This document shows, piece after piece, positions 44,938-57,891 of a DNA stretch of 64,000 bases (position 1 is the stretch's first letter; each line of letters opens with the position of its first letter). A program made the position numbers and the translations under genes. A model generated the notes under the pieces. It worked only from the letters and a program-made list of their open reading frames with translations. It searched no databases and was not told where the DNA came from. The stretch is from Juglans regia (taxonomy: Eukaryota > Streptophyta > Magnoliopsida > Fagales > Juglandaceae), in NCBI RefSeq assembly GCF_001411555.2, contig NC_049911.1, positions 35,663,340-35,727,339 of the forward strand, written 5' to 3'.

Positions 44938-47900
44938 ATGGAAGCAAATGCGGGAATGGTGGCTGGGTCTTACAAGAGGAACGAGCTGGTCCGGATTCGC
45001 CACGATTCCGACAGTGGGGTTTGTGTTCTCGACATACCCATTTCGGATTTTCCAGTTCCATACTAGTTTTGCTTTTGTGTATTCTATTTATTTCTTATTT
45101 ATATTTTTTTTCCCTGTCCTTCACTGTGGCGTATGGATCTGGGTGTTGGGTAGTGTGGAATGCGAGTCCGTGAACTCCTAATTTTGTTTTATACATGAGT
45201 CGGGAAATTGTGGTGGTCGTACTTCCGATTTTGTATATTTTGGTTTTTCGGCATAGTGATTATTACATGTATTTAATTGTTTCATTGTGAAGCTTGGATC
45301 TTATTGTTTATTGAGTGCGAGTGAGTGTGAGCTGAGCTCAAGCTCACACCGTTTATGTGGGAATGGATAGCAGGTAGTCGCTGTATCAGTCGGTGTGGGG
45401 ATTTGCCATGTGGGTCTCTAAATTTGAACTTGTTGCAGTTATGATCTTGTGAAATCAGTGCCTTTGTTTTTGGGCTGTTCCCTTGATTTCGATATACCAT
45501 TGGGGTAATCGGTTGTGATGGCTTAGTTAACGAGATTTCCTATTAGTTTCTCCTTTTTATACCTAGTCCTAGTAGCGAGAGTGATTGGTTGTCCTTCAAA
45601 AAATGATGGCTTTTATTAGGGAGCATTCAAGCTGAGATCCGAATATTACAGTTCGGTGGCATTCAACTCTTTTCCCTGAACGTAGTTGAGATAAGCAATT
45701 ACCTACCACACAATACTGTTGGGCCAGACTTTTGACGAGATCTGCTACTGCTTGAGCTGGGATCTAGTCTTATGGGTTTCCTGAATTTTTTTTTAACCGA
45801 AGAGATTAATGTAATCTTTAGGCGTAAAGAATTTATATATTTTTTTACCTGAAAATGTTATTTTTATGCCTAGCGAATGCCATCCTGATTTGCACAATGG
45901 AAAATGGTGTGCCATTGCGTTCTCATCATCGGTAGAAGCTATAATTTGAAAATGGGGCTAGTTAATGTAGTTACGTGTTGATTTACAAATTTTCAAGAAT
46001 TTATTCTTCCAGTATATTACCATAATGTTTCTCTATTTTTCTTCTGTAATGTTGATTCTTACATTGTCTTTGGAAAATGCAGCCCAAGCCCTTAAAGCAT
46101 TTGAATGGCCAAATATGTCAAATTTGTGGTGATACTGTTGGACGTACAGCTTCCGGTGATGTCTTTGTTGCTTGCAATGAGTGTGCCTTCCCTGTTTGTC
46201 GGCCTTGTTATGAGTACGAGCGAAAAGAGGGGAACCAATCTTGTCCTCAATGCAAAACTAGATATAAGAGGCAGAAAGGTTAGCTTGCCCTGTTCCCCAT
46301 TATTCATTTGTACTTGTATCTGGTACTTGGCTTGTGCCTCTTTGCTGTTTTTAATGAAAATTTATTACTGATAAGATAAAAATTGTATTTGTACATGTAG
46401 GAATGAAATTAATACTGTTTATGTATTTTAGGGAGTCCTCGAGTGGATGGAGATGATGATGAAGATGATGTTGATGATTTAGAGAATGAGTTCAATTACG
46501 CTCAAGGGAATAGCAAGGCAAGACGCCAGTGGCAGGGGGAAGATGCCGACCTCTCTTCTTCCTCTAGACATGAATCTCAACCTCCAATTCCCCTCCTCAC
46601 AAATGGGCAATCGGTAGGCACTTAAAACAATCCATTATCCTTTTTATGTTTACATCTTTCTTGCACTATTTTTGGATTGCAGTCCAGGTTTGAGCATGGT
46701 GGTTAGTTAGGTTCCGTTGTTTACGTTGACGGTGGTTGAGATGGGATTTGCAAGGGAGCTTGTGATTGAATCAAAGTTCTTCACAGGTGGACTGATTCGT
46801 ATCTTTGAGAGAGTTAGGAGGTTCAAACAGGAGCTGTTACTGGGGCTGGGCACTGCAAAATGGCTCGGAAGAGCTCTGGAGGATTGTGCGATAAGTGGAA
46901 GGAGGGACTTTTATACGTCTATAAGAGAGGGCCATCAGAGTGTCAGCTCAGAGATGCTCGAATAACTGGGGAAGATTCATGGAAGTGGTAGCGTATGGTG
47001 AAGGGAATCGCAGAAGTTGTATTATTATTCCTAAAGGTGAGGGGGCAAGGGGTTGGAGAAGAATGAAGGAGGTATTATTGGAGGCTACCATGGAGGATAG
47101 AGATAACGTAGGGTTTGAGGGTGGTTTGCAGCGGAAGCCATGGAAAGAAACTGAGGGGGTTTCGAAGTCTTACAAAGATGCTTTATTTCCGGCAGGAAGT
47201 CATGGCGGCCTGAGAACTGGGGCTGGCGGGGAGGAATTGGTTGGGAAGGTATTGGTAGGGGGCACTTTGAGGCCATGCGCATCGAGCCCATCACGTTTTC
47301 TCTCGGGAGCGTGATTATGGCAGAGACGTGTACTGCATGGTGAGGGAGGTGCAGGGGCAGTTAAGGTACCTGCAGAGGGAGTTGGATAAAGTGGTGAGGA
47401 GTGTTGGGGTGTTTAAGGAAAACGATGAAACGGTGCGTGCAGGGGGGGAAAATGGCGAGTTTTGGAGGTTTGTTATGCATAAAGGAAAGGGCTTTCAGGC
47501 CCATAACTCTGATGGTTTTGGGCTGGTCCACCAGGCCCGTAACACTTCTGGGTTTAAGAATAGCCATATGGGCTGTACCGAGAAGCATGGGTTTAAGCCC
47601 AATAAGCCCACCAAGTGGAGGGCTTGGGCAAAGAGAAGTTTCGAGGCCCTCATTGCCGCAACGCCACCAGAGGGTGGTGGACGTGCCGGAAACTTCGTCG
47701 CGTCGGCTTCAGAAGACGCCGATGAAGGTGGTGGCCTCGTCAGAGATTGGGCTGGTACTCCAGGTGAAGCTGAAAGAGTTGGTGGAGTCTCCTCCAACAC
47801 AACCGAGATGCGGGGGTGGAGAGGAAGGTTCGGGGAATGGACAGAAAATGCCGATGATGCTTGGGGGTGAAGCCGAGGGTCCGGCGAGGCCTTCCGAGAC

Positions 47901-50900
47901 GGGGAATGGACAGATTCAGTCAACGGGGGGTGAGGGTGGAGATATAGTTCAAGTGTGGCCTCTCGTGTTGCCGTGTGACTCCACTGTTGGGCAGAATATT
48001 CTTCCTCTGGGGAATGGGTCATTGGGGTCGTTGGGGTGTGAAAAAATGGGAGTAGTGGACTCAGCCAGTGAAGATCTCTTTCTCTCAGACGAAGAGAACC
48101 TGGGAGGAGAAGTGGGTTTCGTACTCGGGGATGAGGTTTTGGAGGAACAATTTGAGTTTAGAACTCAGAGTCCTATCCCTTTGAATTGTTTGTTTCCAGA
48201 CCAGTCTAGTGTCTCAGATTGGATTTTTAACACAGTAAAGGATATACAGAATTTGGTGAGTTTGAAATGTGAGGGATATGAAAAGCAATTCATGTCGCTG
48301 CTCACTGCCATTGAAGTTGGGCATCAACAACAAAAAAAAGCTGGCTCTAAGAGACAACGTGAACTTAGAAGGCTAACCTGGTCCATGAACTCTGAAGGTA
48401 GTTCTAGTAGGGATAGGTCTAAGGGAAAGGGTCTTGCCTATCCCAAATGAAACCAAAAATTGTCTCGTGGAATGTCCATGGTCTAGATGAGGCTAGTAAG
48501 CGTCTTCAAATAAGAAACTTACTGAGAGGATGGAAGGCGGACATTGTTTGTTTACAGAAGACGAAGTTGAAAGTCATTAATACTAAAATGGTAAGAAGTA
48601 TATGGAGATGCGTTCATGTGGATTGGGTATATCTGGCAGCTGATGGGGGCTCAGGAGATGTGTTGGTGATGTGGGATCAAAGGGTGGTGGAGAAAAGGGA
48701 GGAGTTCATAGGGTTATTCACGGTAGCATGCTCTTTTAGGAGTGTGTCAGATGGTTTTTTGTGGGCCTTTGTAGGTGTGTATGGTCCTAATATAGATACT
48801 GATCGTAGATTATTTTGGGATGAACTATTTGGAGTTCACAACGCATGGGATCTTCCATGTGCATTGGAGGAGATTTCAACGTAATCAGATTTCCCAGTGA
48901 GAGCTATGGTAATAGAAGGATGCGTCCAGCAATGTCAGATTTCTCGGAATGCATTTTTTAGTTGAATTTAGTGGATCTACCAGTGGCGGGGGGTACATGC
49001 ACGTGGGCGAATAATCAGACGTGGTCTCGATTAGATCGATTCCTAATTTCCCTAGAATGGGAAATCCATTATCTGGAGGTTTGGCAAAAGAGATTGCCTC
49101 GTGTGTGTTCAGACCATTGGCCTATTATGTTGGATTGTGGGGGGTTTCAAAGAAGACGTCGGTATTTCAAGTTTGAAAACATGTGGTTGAAATCAAAAGG
49201 TTTTGTGGTCATCTTATCAGATATGGGGTACTCCTAGCTTCATGTTTGCAGGTAAATTGAAAGCTTTAAAACAAGATTTAAAACTTTGGAATTTACAGTC
49301 TTTTGGCAACATTGGGGAGACCTTAACTCAGGAGGAACTAGCCCAAAAACTAGTGCTGGCTGCAGATCTTGAGAGGATCATTCTACTAGAAGAGATTTCG
49401 TGGCAACAAAAGTCTAGAGCATTATGGTTGAAGGAAGGAGACCGAAGCACTAAGTTTTTTCACAGGGTCGCCAACTCTCACAGGAGATCCAATAATATTG
49501 GGATGCTGAAAATTGATGGGGTTATCAGTAAGGATGAGCAGGTGATTAATAATCATGTGGTTGGTTTTTATGAACAGCTACTAAGGAGGTTTGGTGACCT
49601 AAGCCTGATGGTTTGATCTTTGACTCTATTGGACCCTTGGATGGTAGCCGTTTGGAGAGGCCTTTCGAGGAAGTAAAGGTGTTCGATGTGGTTAGGAAAA
49701 TGGCTAAAGACAAGGCTTCAGGCCTTGATGGGTTTTCTATGGGTTTCTTTCAATCATGTTGGGATGTTTTGAAGGAAGATCTTATGAAAGTGTTCCAGGA
49801 ATTCCATTTGGTCGGTAAATTCGAGAAGAATTTAATGCCACTTTTCTTGCTTTGATACCAAAGAAGGTTGGGGCTGCGGAGATTAGAGAGTTCCGACCCA
49901 TTAGTTTGGTAAATTGGGTATACAAGATTCTTTCTAAGGTACTGGCAAATCGCCTTAGTGAGGTGGTGGGATAGATAATCTCAAAGCCCCAAAATGCTTT
50001 TGTAAAAGATAGACAGATCTTAGATGCGGTTCTCATTGCAAATGAATGTCTGGATAGTAGACTGAAAGATGGTAATGCAGGGATCATTTGTAAGTTGGAC
50101 ATGGAGAAAGCATATGATCATGTTAACTGAGATTTCCTTCTTGACCTTCTTGGGAGGTGTGGTTTTGGGGAGAAATGGCGATCTTGGATCCGTTGGTGTA
50201 TATCTACGGTGAAATTTTCAGTCTTAATTAATGGTAGTCCAACAAGTTATTTCAATAGTTCACGAGCCCTAAGATAAGGAGATCTGCTGTCTCCTTTACT
50301 CTTTGTTATTGCGATGGAGGCTCTGAGTAGGATGACCACAGCCTTGGTCACCATTGGGCGTGTGACTGGTTACTCGATCGGATCCTCGGGAGGGGGAGTT
50401 ATTAATATTTCTCATTTATTGTTTGCAGATGATACTCTTATATTTTGTGAGGCAGAAAATAATCAGGTGCGAGTATTAAAGGCTCTCTTACTGTGTTTTG
50501 AAGCAGCTTCGGGGTTGAAAGTGAACTTAGACAAGTCAGAGATGGTGCCTATTGGAGGGGTCCAGCATATCAGACAGCTGGCTAACACTCTGGGGTGTAA
50601 GATTGCCTTACTCCCTATGACATACCTTGGCCTTCCGTTGGGGGTTGCCTCGAGAGCGGCTTCTGTATGGGATACAGTCATTGAGAAAGTAGAGCGTTGT
50701 CTAGCAAGCTGGAAGATAATGTACCTATCAAAAGGTGGTAGGATTACCTTGATAAAGAGTACATTATCTAATCTACCGACATATTTCTTGTCCTTGTTCT
50801 CCATTCCAGCAAGTGTGGTACTTCGAATTGAGAAATTACAGAGGGATTTCTTGTGGGGCGGAATTGGTGAGGAATTTAAATTCCACCTAGTCAGGTGGGA

Positions 50901-53900
50901 GAAGGTTTGTTGTCCTCTCCCTAATGGTGGTTTAGGCATTCGAAATGTGATGATTTTTAATTAGGCGTTGCTTGGTAAATGGTTGTGGAGATACCATAAA
51001 GAACCAGAAGCTCTATGGAGATTGGTGATTGAGAGCAAATATGGTGGTTTATGGGGGGGGGGGGATGGGGCGCCAGTGACGTGAGGGGGGCATATGGAGT
51101 GGCGTTGTGGAAACATATAAGAAAAGGATGGGGGGTTTTCTCTCGTCACTCACGATTATGCTTAGGAGACGAGGCTAGGATCAAATTCTGGTATGATGCT
51201 TGGTGTGATAATGGTGTCCTAAATGATCTATTTCCTGATCTCTTCAGGGTTGCTAATGATACAAAGGTTTCAGTGGCGGATGTCATGGTGTTAGTAGGGG
51301 AACAAATCCAGTGGAACATCAATTTTAGCTGGGCAGCAAATGATTGGGAAGTGAACAGCTTTGCAGCCTTTTTCAGACTTTTGTATTCTCTTAAACCGAA
51401 TAACCATCATGCCGACTCATTGTGGTGGATATCTTCGGGTGGTGTGTTCTCAGTTCGCTCGTTCTATAAATCCCTTTCACATGAGCTCCCTATTCAGTTT
51501 CCTTGGAAAAGAATTTGGAGACACAAGGCACCTCTCAAAGTAGCTTTTTTTGTATGGACATCTTCCTTGGGTAAGATCCTCACAATGGATAATCTGAGGA
51601 AACGAGGGGTGATCATCGTAGATTGGTGTTGCATGTGTAGGAATGGGGGTGAATCCGTGGACCATCTTCTACTACACTGTGAAGTAGCTCGAGGGTTATG
51701 GAACGAGGTTTTTAGAAGACTAGACTTGGGTTGGGTAATGCCTGAGTCAGTAATGGCGGTTTTGGCTAGCTGGACAGATCTAAGAGGAAATTGGCAGATC
51801 AAGGCTGTTTGGAAGTTGATTCCTATTTGCATCATGTGGAGTTTATGGCAGGAGCATAATGAACGGACGTTCGAGGACAAAGAGAGATCGATTGAGGAAC
51901 TCATTGCTTTCTTTTTTAGAACCCTTTGTACTTGGGCCTCTTCCGTTAATTTTAATGGACAAGATTTCTATGATTTCCTTGTATCTAATGTCCCTACATA
52001 GTTAGGGCACTCTTTATACTACACATGGCTTTGCCTATTCTTTTATTAATTCACTTTGATTACTTACAAAAAAAAAGGTTGGGCGATTAACATCACTTGT
52101 ATTGTTTCAGAAATTATATGTCACTTGTTGTGCCTTTGAGTTTATGAATAAAGATTTATTACTTATAAAAAAAAGAAATTTTATGTCACTTGCGGCTTTT
52201 GATGTTATCTCCACTAACTGTTCTTACCATGTTTGGAAGGATAATCAAAATGGACGTGTTTTTTATGATTGATTTTTCCTATTGATAGTCCTGGTGATTT
52301 ATCCACCTTCTCTCTTCTGATATGAAGATAATATTTCAGGTGTCTGGTGAAATTCCATCTGTTATATCAGACAACCAGTCCGTGCGAACCACATCAGGTC
52401 CTTTAGGTCCTTCAGAAAAGCATGTTCACTCCCTTCCTTATATTGATCCAAAGCAACCAGGTAATCAAATAACTCGAGTTTGTTCATTTATAAATCCTCA
52501 AACAAGCTTTTGTATCACTTGTATTGCTTGATAAACTGTCATGTCATCTATTTCTACAGTTCCAGTGAGAATTGTTGACCCATCTAAGGACTTGAATTCT
52601 TATGGCCTTGGAAATGTTGACTGGAAGGAAAGGGTTGAAGGTTGGAAACTCAAACAGGAGAAAAATATGATGCATATGACCAATAGATATGCTGAAGGGA
52701 AGGGAGATATGGAAGGCACAGGTTCCAATGGAGAAGAACTCCAAATGTGAGCATCCCATACATGAAAACTTTATTTGCTTTGCACTTTTGGTGGTTATGA
52801 GTTTTATTTAGTATCACCGTTTCCCTGGTGAATGGAGTTCACAAATGATGATGATTTTCAATGCCTCATTGTAATTAATGGCAAATTTCTTTGGCTTGAA
52901 TAGCATCTGAAATGTTTTATATCTCCTTAAATTTGAAATTTTATAAGTAAATGTAACCAATACCAATCAAAAAAATTTTTATAAGTAAATGTGTAAAATT
53001 AAGTTTTATATTCTGCCATGATCTTTGTTTTCACTGTTGTTGACACCTTCACTTCACTTCACGTCTCCATCAGTGACTTCATATATTTTTTTTTCATATC
53101 ATGCCATTTGTTTAACGTGCAATATCGTGATGAGATAATGTGGAAGCATGGATCTGTGCCTTCTTTAATCTGTTGATTGACAATGGAATGGGTTCTTTTG
53201 CCTACTCAGTGTATCAAGCATTTTTTTATCTGTATTTTTTGGTGAATTGAAACTCTCTCTCCCTCTCTCTCAGGGCTGATGATGCTCGGCAACCTTTGAG
53301 TCGTGTGGTGCCTATTTCTTCTTCACATCTGACACCTTATCGTGTCGTTATCATACTGCGGCTTATTATTTTGGGCTTTTTCTTACAATACCGTGTGACT
53401 CACCCAGTGAAAGATGCGTACCCATTGTGGCTAACATCAATTATTTGTGAGATCTGGTTTGCTTTATCCTGGCTTCTGGATCAGTTCCCAAAATGGTCTC
53501 CGATCAACCGCGAGACCTATCTTGACAGGCTTGTATTGAGGTTAGTTTTCTTCATTCTATTTGTTATGTTGTATGGTATTATGTGTGGTTTGAACATGAG
53601 GAAGTAATCTACTTTTCTTGTTAATTGTTATTATACCCTTCAGGTACGATAGGGAGGGAGAACCATCGCAACTGGCTCCTGTAGACGTTTTTGTCAGTAC
53701 TGTAGATCCCCTAAAAGAGCCCCCTCTCGTAACAGCAAACACTGTTTTGTCCATACTTGCTGTGGATTACCCTGTCGACAAGGTCTCTTGCTATGTATCA
53801 GATGATGGGTCAGCAATGTTAACTTTTGAAGCCCTCTCTGAAACTGCAGAGTTTGCTAGGAAGTGGGTGCCCTTTTGCAAGAAACATAACATTGAGCCTA

Positions 53901-56900
53901 GGGCCCCTGAGTTCTACTTTGCCCAGAAAATTGACTACTTGAAAGACAAAATACAACCTTCATTTGTGAAAGAGAGGCGAGCAATGAAGGTGAGTGAATT
54001 TGCTATGATGGATCAATATTTTTTTTGTGGTTTGGATAGCATTATTCTCTCTCTTATTATGTGATGCATGGTGGTAATGCAAGTTTTATGACTGCCATGG
54101 TATGGGGCTTTTGAAGCTGTCTACTCTTGTCTTGTTCATCAATGATAAAAACTACTGTTGTGTCTTATAAATAAAAAGTAATGTCTTTGGGCGAATGTTC
54201 TTGTATTGAAAGGGGATAATCTTCATGATTTTCTTAGCTTTTTCTAGCTCCCAGTTCCTAGCTTGGATTTAGGTGTTTCCGCTTGTATACTTAGGGGTGT
54301 AATCGGTCCAGTCTAGTTGGTGCAAAGGGAGATTTTTGAACCTGACTGAAACTTTCGGTCCACCCATTTTCCACCAGATATACTTCCTACTTGGGCTATG
54401 CCTATTTACTTGTTTTAATAAAAGTTCTTATTATTTTTTTAAAAAAAAATTACTGTTATGATAAGTTGATGATATCTCACAAGAAATAGTAGAAATAACC
54501 AGTAGCAAATACCATACTTGTATGGGAAATTCTAATAAGATTTTTAAGGCTTGTTTTACCGAAAGTGTTCCCTATATTATCAACGGCATATATATACTGT
54601 TCATAAAATATCAATATTTTTTATATATCAGCTGATTTTTTTTTTTTTTTTTAATTTTTGTATGAGTAAACCGAAAATAATTGTTGGGTCTTTGGTAGAG
54701 TAGGTGAAGACAGGATTTTTGAGTTTTGACTTCAATAGAGCTTCACCCTATGCTATATAACATTTTTTTGATTGAAATATATGAGGTGTATGAGAGATTT
54801 GAAACTTTTGCAAACTAATGTGTTTAAAAGAGGGTAATAAGTAAAATACAGTTTTGTTGCCTATAAAAAAATACAGTTTTTCTGGAACATCTGCAATAAA
54901 CTAGGCCATATAAAGACTCCTGACATTAATATTTGTTAGGATCACATTTTTTTGCAAAGTACCTTATTGACTCCATTCGTATGTATTCTCGAGCAATTTT
55001 GAGTGGGTCATGTAACAGGTCTAGGACTTCGCACATTTGTATATAGGCAGATGGTTTTAGTATTAGGATTATGGTGTCTTTGATTTTTTAGACATTCAAA
55101 ACCATTTTGTTTCGTAGAGAGAATATGAAGAATTCAAGGTACGGATCAATGCCCTTGTTGCCAAAGCACAGAAGACGCCAGAAGAAGGTTGGACAATGCA
55201 GGATGGCACTCCATGGCCTGGAAATAATCCTAGGGATCATCCTGGAATGATTCAGGTATTCTCATTTTTCCCAAGTGGTTCAAGATTTTGATAGTTTTCT
55301 TCATATTTTTACGGCCATGTTTACTTTTCAATTGTGTGGAAAAACAGGTGTTCTTAGGCCACAGTGGGGGGCTTGATACAGATGGAAATGAACTACCCCG
55401 ACTTGTTTATGTTTCTCGTGAGAAGCGACCTGGCTTCCAGCATCACAAGAAGGCTGGAGCAATGAATGCATTGGTTTGTCTACTGATGGCCTTCTATTGT
55501 TATAATTAGATATCTTATTCATTTACAGCCATAATAGCTACCATTGTCCACCATTCTAGGTGGTGCAATCAGCGATTTGTTTGAAAAAATAGAGAGATCA
55601 CACAGATTTGTACCGTAGTTTGGCGGTGATATGATTTTTCATTGGTTGCCTGATTGATTGGAGCGGCTTGTCATACCAAGATGTTGTTGAATCCATGGTT
55701 TTTGTTTATCTTATATATTGCAGATCCGAGTTTCTGCTGTCCTAACAAATGGTGCATATCTTCTGAATGTCGACTGTGATCACTACTTTAATAACAGCAA
55801 AGCTCTTAAAGAAGCCATGTGTTTCATGATGGACCCTGCTTTTGGAAAGAAGACTTGTTATGTGCAGTTCCCACAGCGTTTCGATGGCATAGACTTGCAC
55901 GATCGATATGCTAACCGCAATATTGTCTTCTTTGATGTAGGTTCCACTGGATGTTTCACAGCAAAATATTTTGTGTTTTGTTTCTTATGGTTGGGCTTTG
56001 GTTAAGTACAATCCTGTATTTATTGTATTATGCAGATCAACTTGAAAGGGCTGGATGGCATCCAGGGTCCTGTCTACGTGGGAACAGGTTGCTGTTTCAA
56101 CAGGCAAGCTTTATATGGGTACGATCCAGTTCTAACTGAGGAAGATTTGGAACCGAATATTATTGTCAAGAGTTGTTGTGGTTCAAGAAAGAAGGGAAGG
56201 GATGGCAATAAGAAGTACATTGACAAGAAGAGGGCAATGAAAAGAACTGAATCCACCATTCCCATTTTCAATATAGAAGACATTGAGGAGGGTGTTGAAG
56301 GTTGGCTTTCTGTTTTCCCAAATTTGACAAGAATAATTGTCAAACCAAATGATGGTCTGGTGCGTACATGCCTTGTAATGTTAACCCCACTCCCTTTGTT
56401 CTGCAGGATATGAAGACGAGAGATTGCTTCTTATGTCTCAGAAGAGCTTAGAGAAGCGTTTTGGTCAGTCTCCAGTTTTTATTGCAGCCACCTTCATGGA
56501 ACAAGGAGGCATTCCGCCATCAACCAACCCTGCAACTCTTTTAAAGGAAGCAATCCATGTTATCAGCTGTGGATATGAAGACAAGACTGAATGGGGAAAA
56601 GAGGTCAGTTAGTATAGTAATTTAGAACCTAGCAAGCTACTAATTTGACATAGTGCTCAAGTATTAAGTCATCTAAGCCTTTTCTTTTACCACCAGATTG
56701 GATGGATTTATGGTTCTGTCACAGAAGATATTTTAACTGGTTTCAAGATGCATGCCCGTGGGTGGATCTCAATCTATTGCATGCCTGCTCGTCCAGCATT
56801 CAAGGGATCTGCTCCGATTAATCTGTCTGATCGATTGAACCAGGTTCTTCGATGGGCCTTAGGATCAATTGAGATTTTGCTGAGTAGGCATTGCCCCTTG

Positions 56901-57891
56901 TGGTATGGATACAATGGGAGACTGAAGCTTTTGGAGAGACTGGCATACATAAATACTATCGTGTACCCGCTGACCTCAATCCCACTGATTGCCTACTGTA
57001 TGCTTCCTGCCTTTTGCCTTCTCACTGGGAAATTTATAATTCCTGAGGTAAGTGATGGTTCTGCTTAATAACAGTCAATCCGATGAGTCTTTCAAGCATG
57101 CTTGATGTGCATTCGTTCGTTTTCTCATCTTTCTATGCGCATTATATTGGTGGGGTTGAAAATTTTGGCTGTGGAGATGTTCAATGCAAGACCACAAATT
57201 ATAAAAGTAGTTGACATGGATCCTTCATGCTTGTCTATAGGATATACTATAATTACTTTTTGTTTTTTCATGTGATTAAAAGATTAATATCCTTTTTATG
57301 CAGATAAGTAATTTTGCTAGCATGTGGTTTATTCTCCTTTTTGTCTCCATTGCTGCTACTGGAATTCTTGAGCTTAGGTGGAGTGGGGTCAGTATTGAGG
57401 ACTGGTGGAGGAATGAGCAATTCTGGGTCATTGGTGGTACATCTGCCCATCTCTTCGCCGTCTTCCAAGGGCTCTTGAAAGTGCTTGCTGGAATTGACAC
57501 CAACTTCACTGTCACTTCAAAGGCATCTGATGAAGATGGAGACTTTGCAGAGCTTTATGTGTTCAAATGGACATCACTTCTCATCCCTCCAACCACAGTC
57601 CTTATTGTTAACTTGGTAGGTATTGTGGCTGGTGTTTCATATGCCATAAACAGTGGATACCAGTCCTGGGGTCCCCTCTTCGGCAAGCTGTTCTTTGCTA
57701 TATGGGTCATTGCCCATCTGTATCCATTCCTGAAGGGTTTGTTGGGTCGGCAAAATCGTACCCCAACAATTGTCATTGTCTGGTCCATACTTCTTGCTTC
57801 GATTTTCTCCTTGTTATGGGTACGGATCGATCCCTTCACCTCTGACTCCGCAAAAGCTGCAGCAAAAGGTCAATGTGGCATTAATTGTTAG
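44938..57891 (+). CDS. CESA: Cellulose synthase catalytic subunit, CESA2/5/6/9-type
   Basis: Plasma-membrane UDP-glucose beta-1,4-glucosyltransferase of the rosette complex. Fourteen exons: 44938-45018, 46083-46278, 46432-46613, 52340-52460, 52560-52746, 53274-53540, 53644-53989, 55118-55255, 55348-55473, 55724-55936, 56036-56300, 56407-56603, 56697-57047, 57304-57891. All are GT-AG and join to 1085 residues, family length. Seen: start [24 protein letters not shown]-type finger CQICGDTVG...[12 protein letters not shown] (about 39-90); two membrane helices before the catalytic loop; DDG (about 398), DCD (about 565), TED (about 783) and QVLRW (about 822); six C-terminal helices; C-terminal GQCGINC. 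All catalytic residues are present. The N-terminus and length place it in the CESA6-like primary-wall clade. Intron 3 is 5.7 kb because of a LINE. Confidence 0.97.
46319..46386 (+). mobile_element. Tiny retro-insertion in CesA intron 2
   Basis: A 68-bp segment with cttgtgcctctttgc and aatgaaaatttattactgat, flanked by atttgtacttgta (46306-46318) and atttgtacatgta (46387-46399), one mismatch. It resembles the insert at 52128-52173. Probably a 5'-truncated LINE or SINE tail. Confidence 0.5.
46680..52077 (+). mobile_element. Degenerate L1-type LINE in CesA intron 3
   Basis: Same strand as CesA. ORF1 region about 46741-48450 ([20 protein letters not shown], then a long low-complexity linker) is broken by at least one frameshift near 46960. 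ORF2 starts at 48447 with an endonuclease ([20 protein letters not shown]), frameshifted near 48860. The reverse transcriptase follows, with [20 protein letters not shown] and an intact active site [13 protein letters not shown] near 50420, but in-frame stops occur near 49972, 50128 and 50274. A zinc-knuckle zf-RVT region ([20 protein letters not shown] ... [18 protein letters not shown]) precedes the stop at about 52001. The element ends in an A-run at about 52069-52077. No matching target duplication found. Confidence 0.9.
52128..52173 (+). mobile_element. 46-bp retro-insertion with 19-bp target duplication
   Basis: Insert ttgtgcctttgagtttatga + ataaagatttattacttataaaaaaa, flanked by agaaattatatgtcacttg (52109-52127) and agaaattttatgtcacttg (52174-52192), one mismatch. 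The A-tail and long duplication show LINE-machinery insertion. Confidence 0.8.
54291..54375 (+). mobile_element. Decayed hAT-MITE end in CesA intron 7
   Basis: taggggtgtaatcggtccag followed by tctagttggtgc and actttcggtccaccc is like the left arm of the element at 32771. No second end found. Confidence 0.45.
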
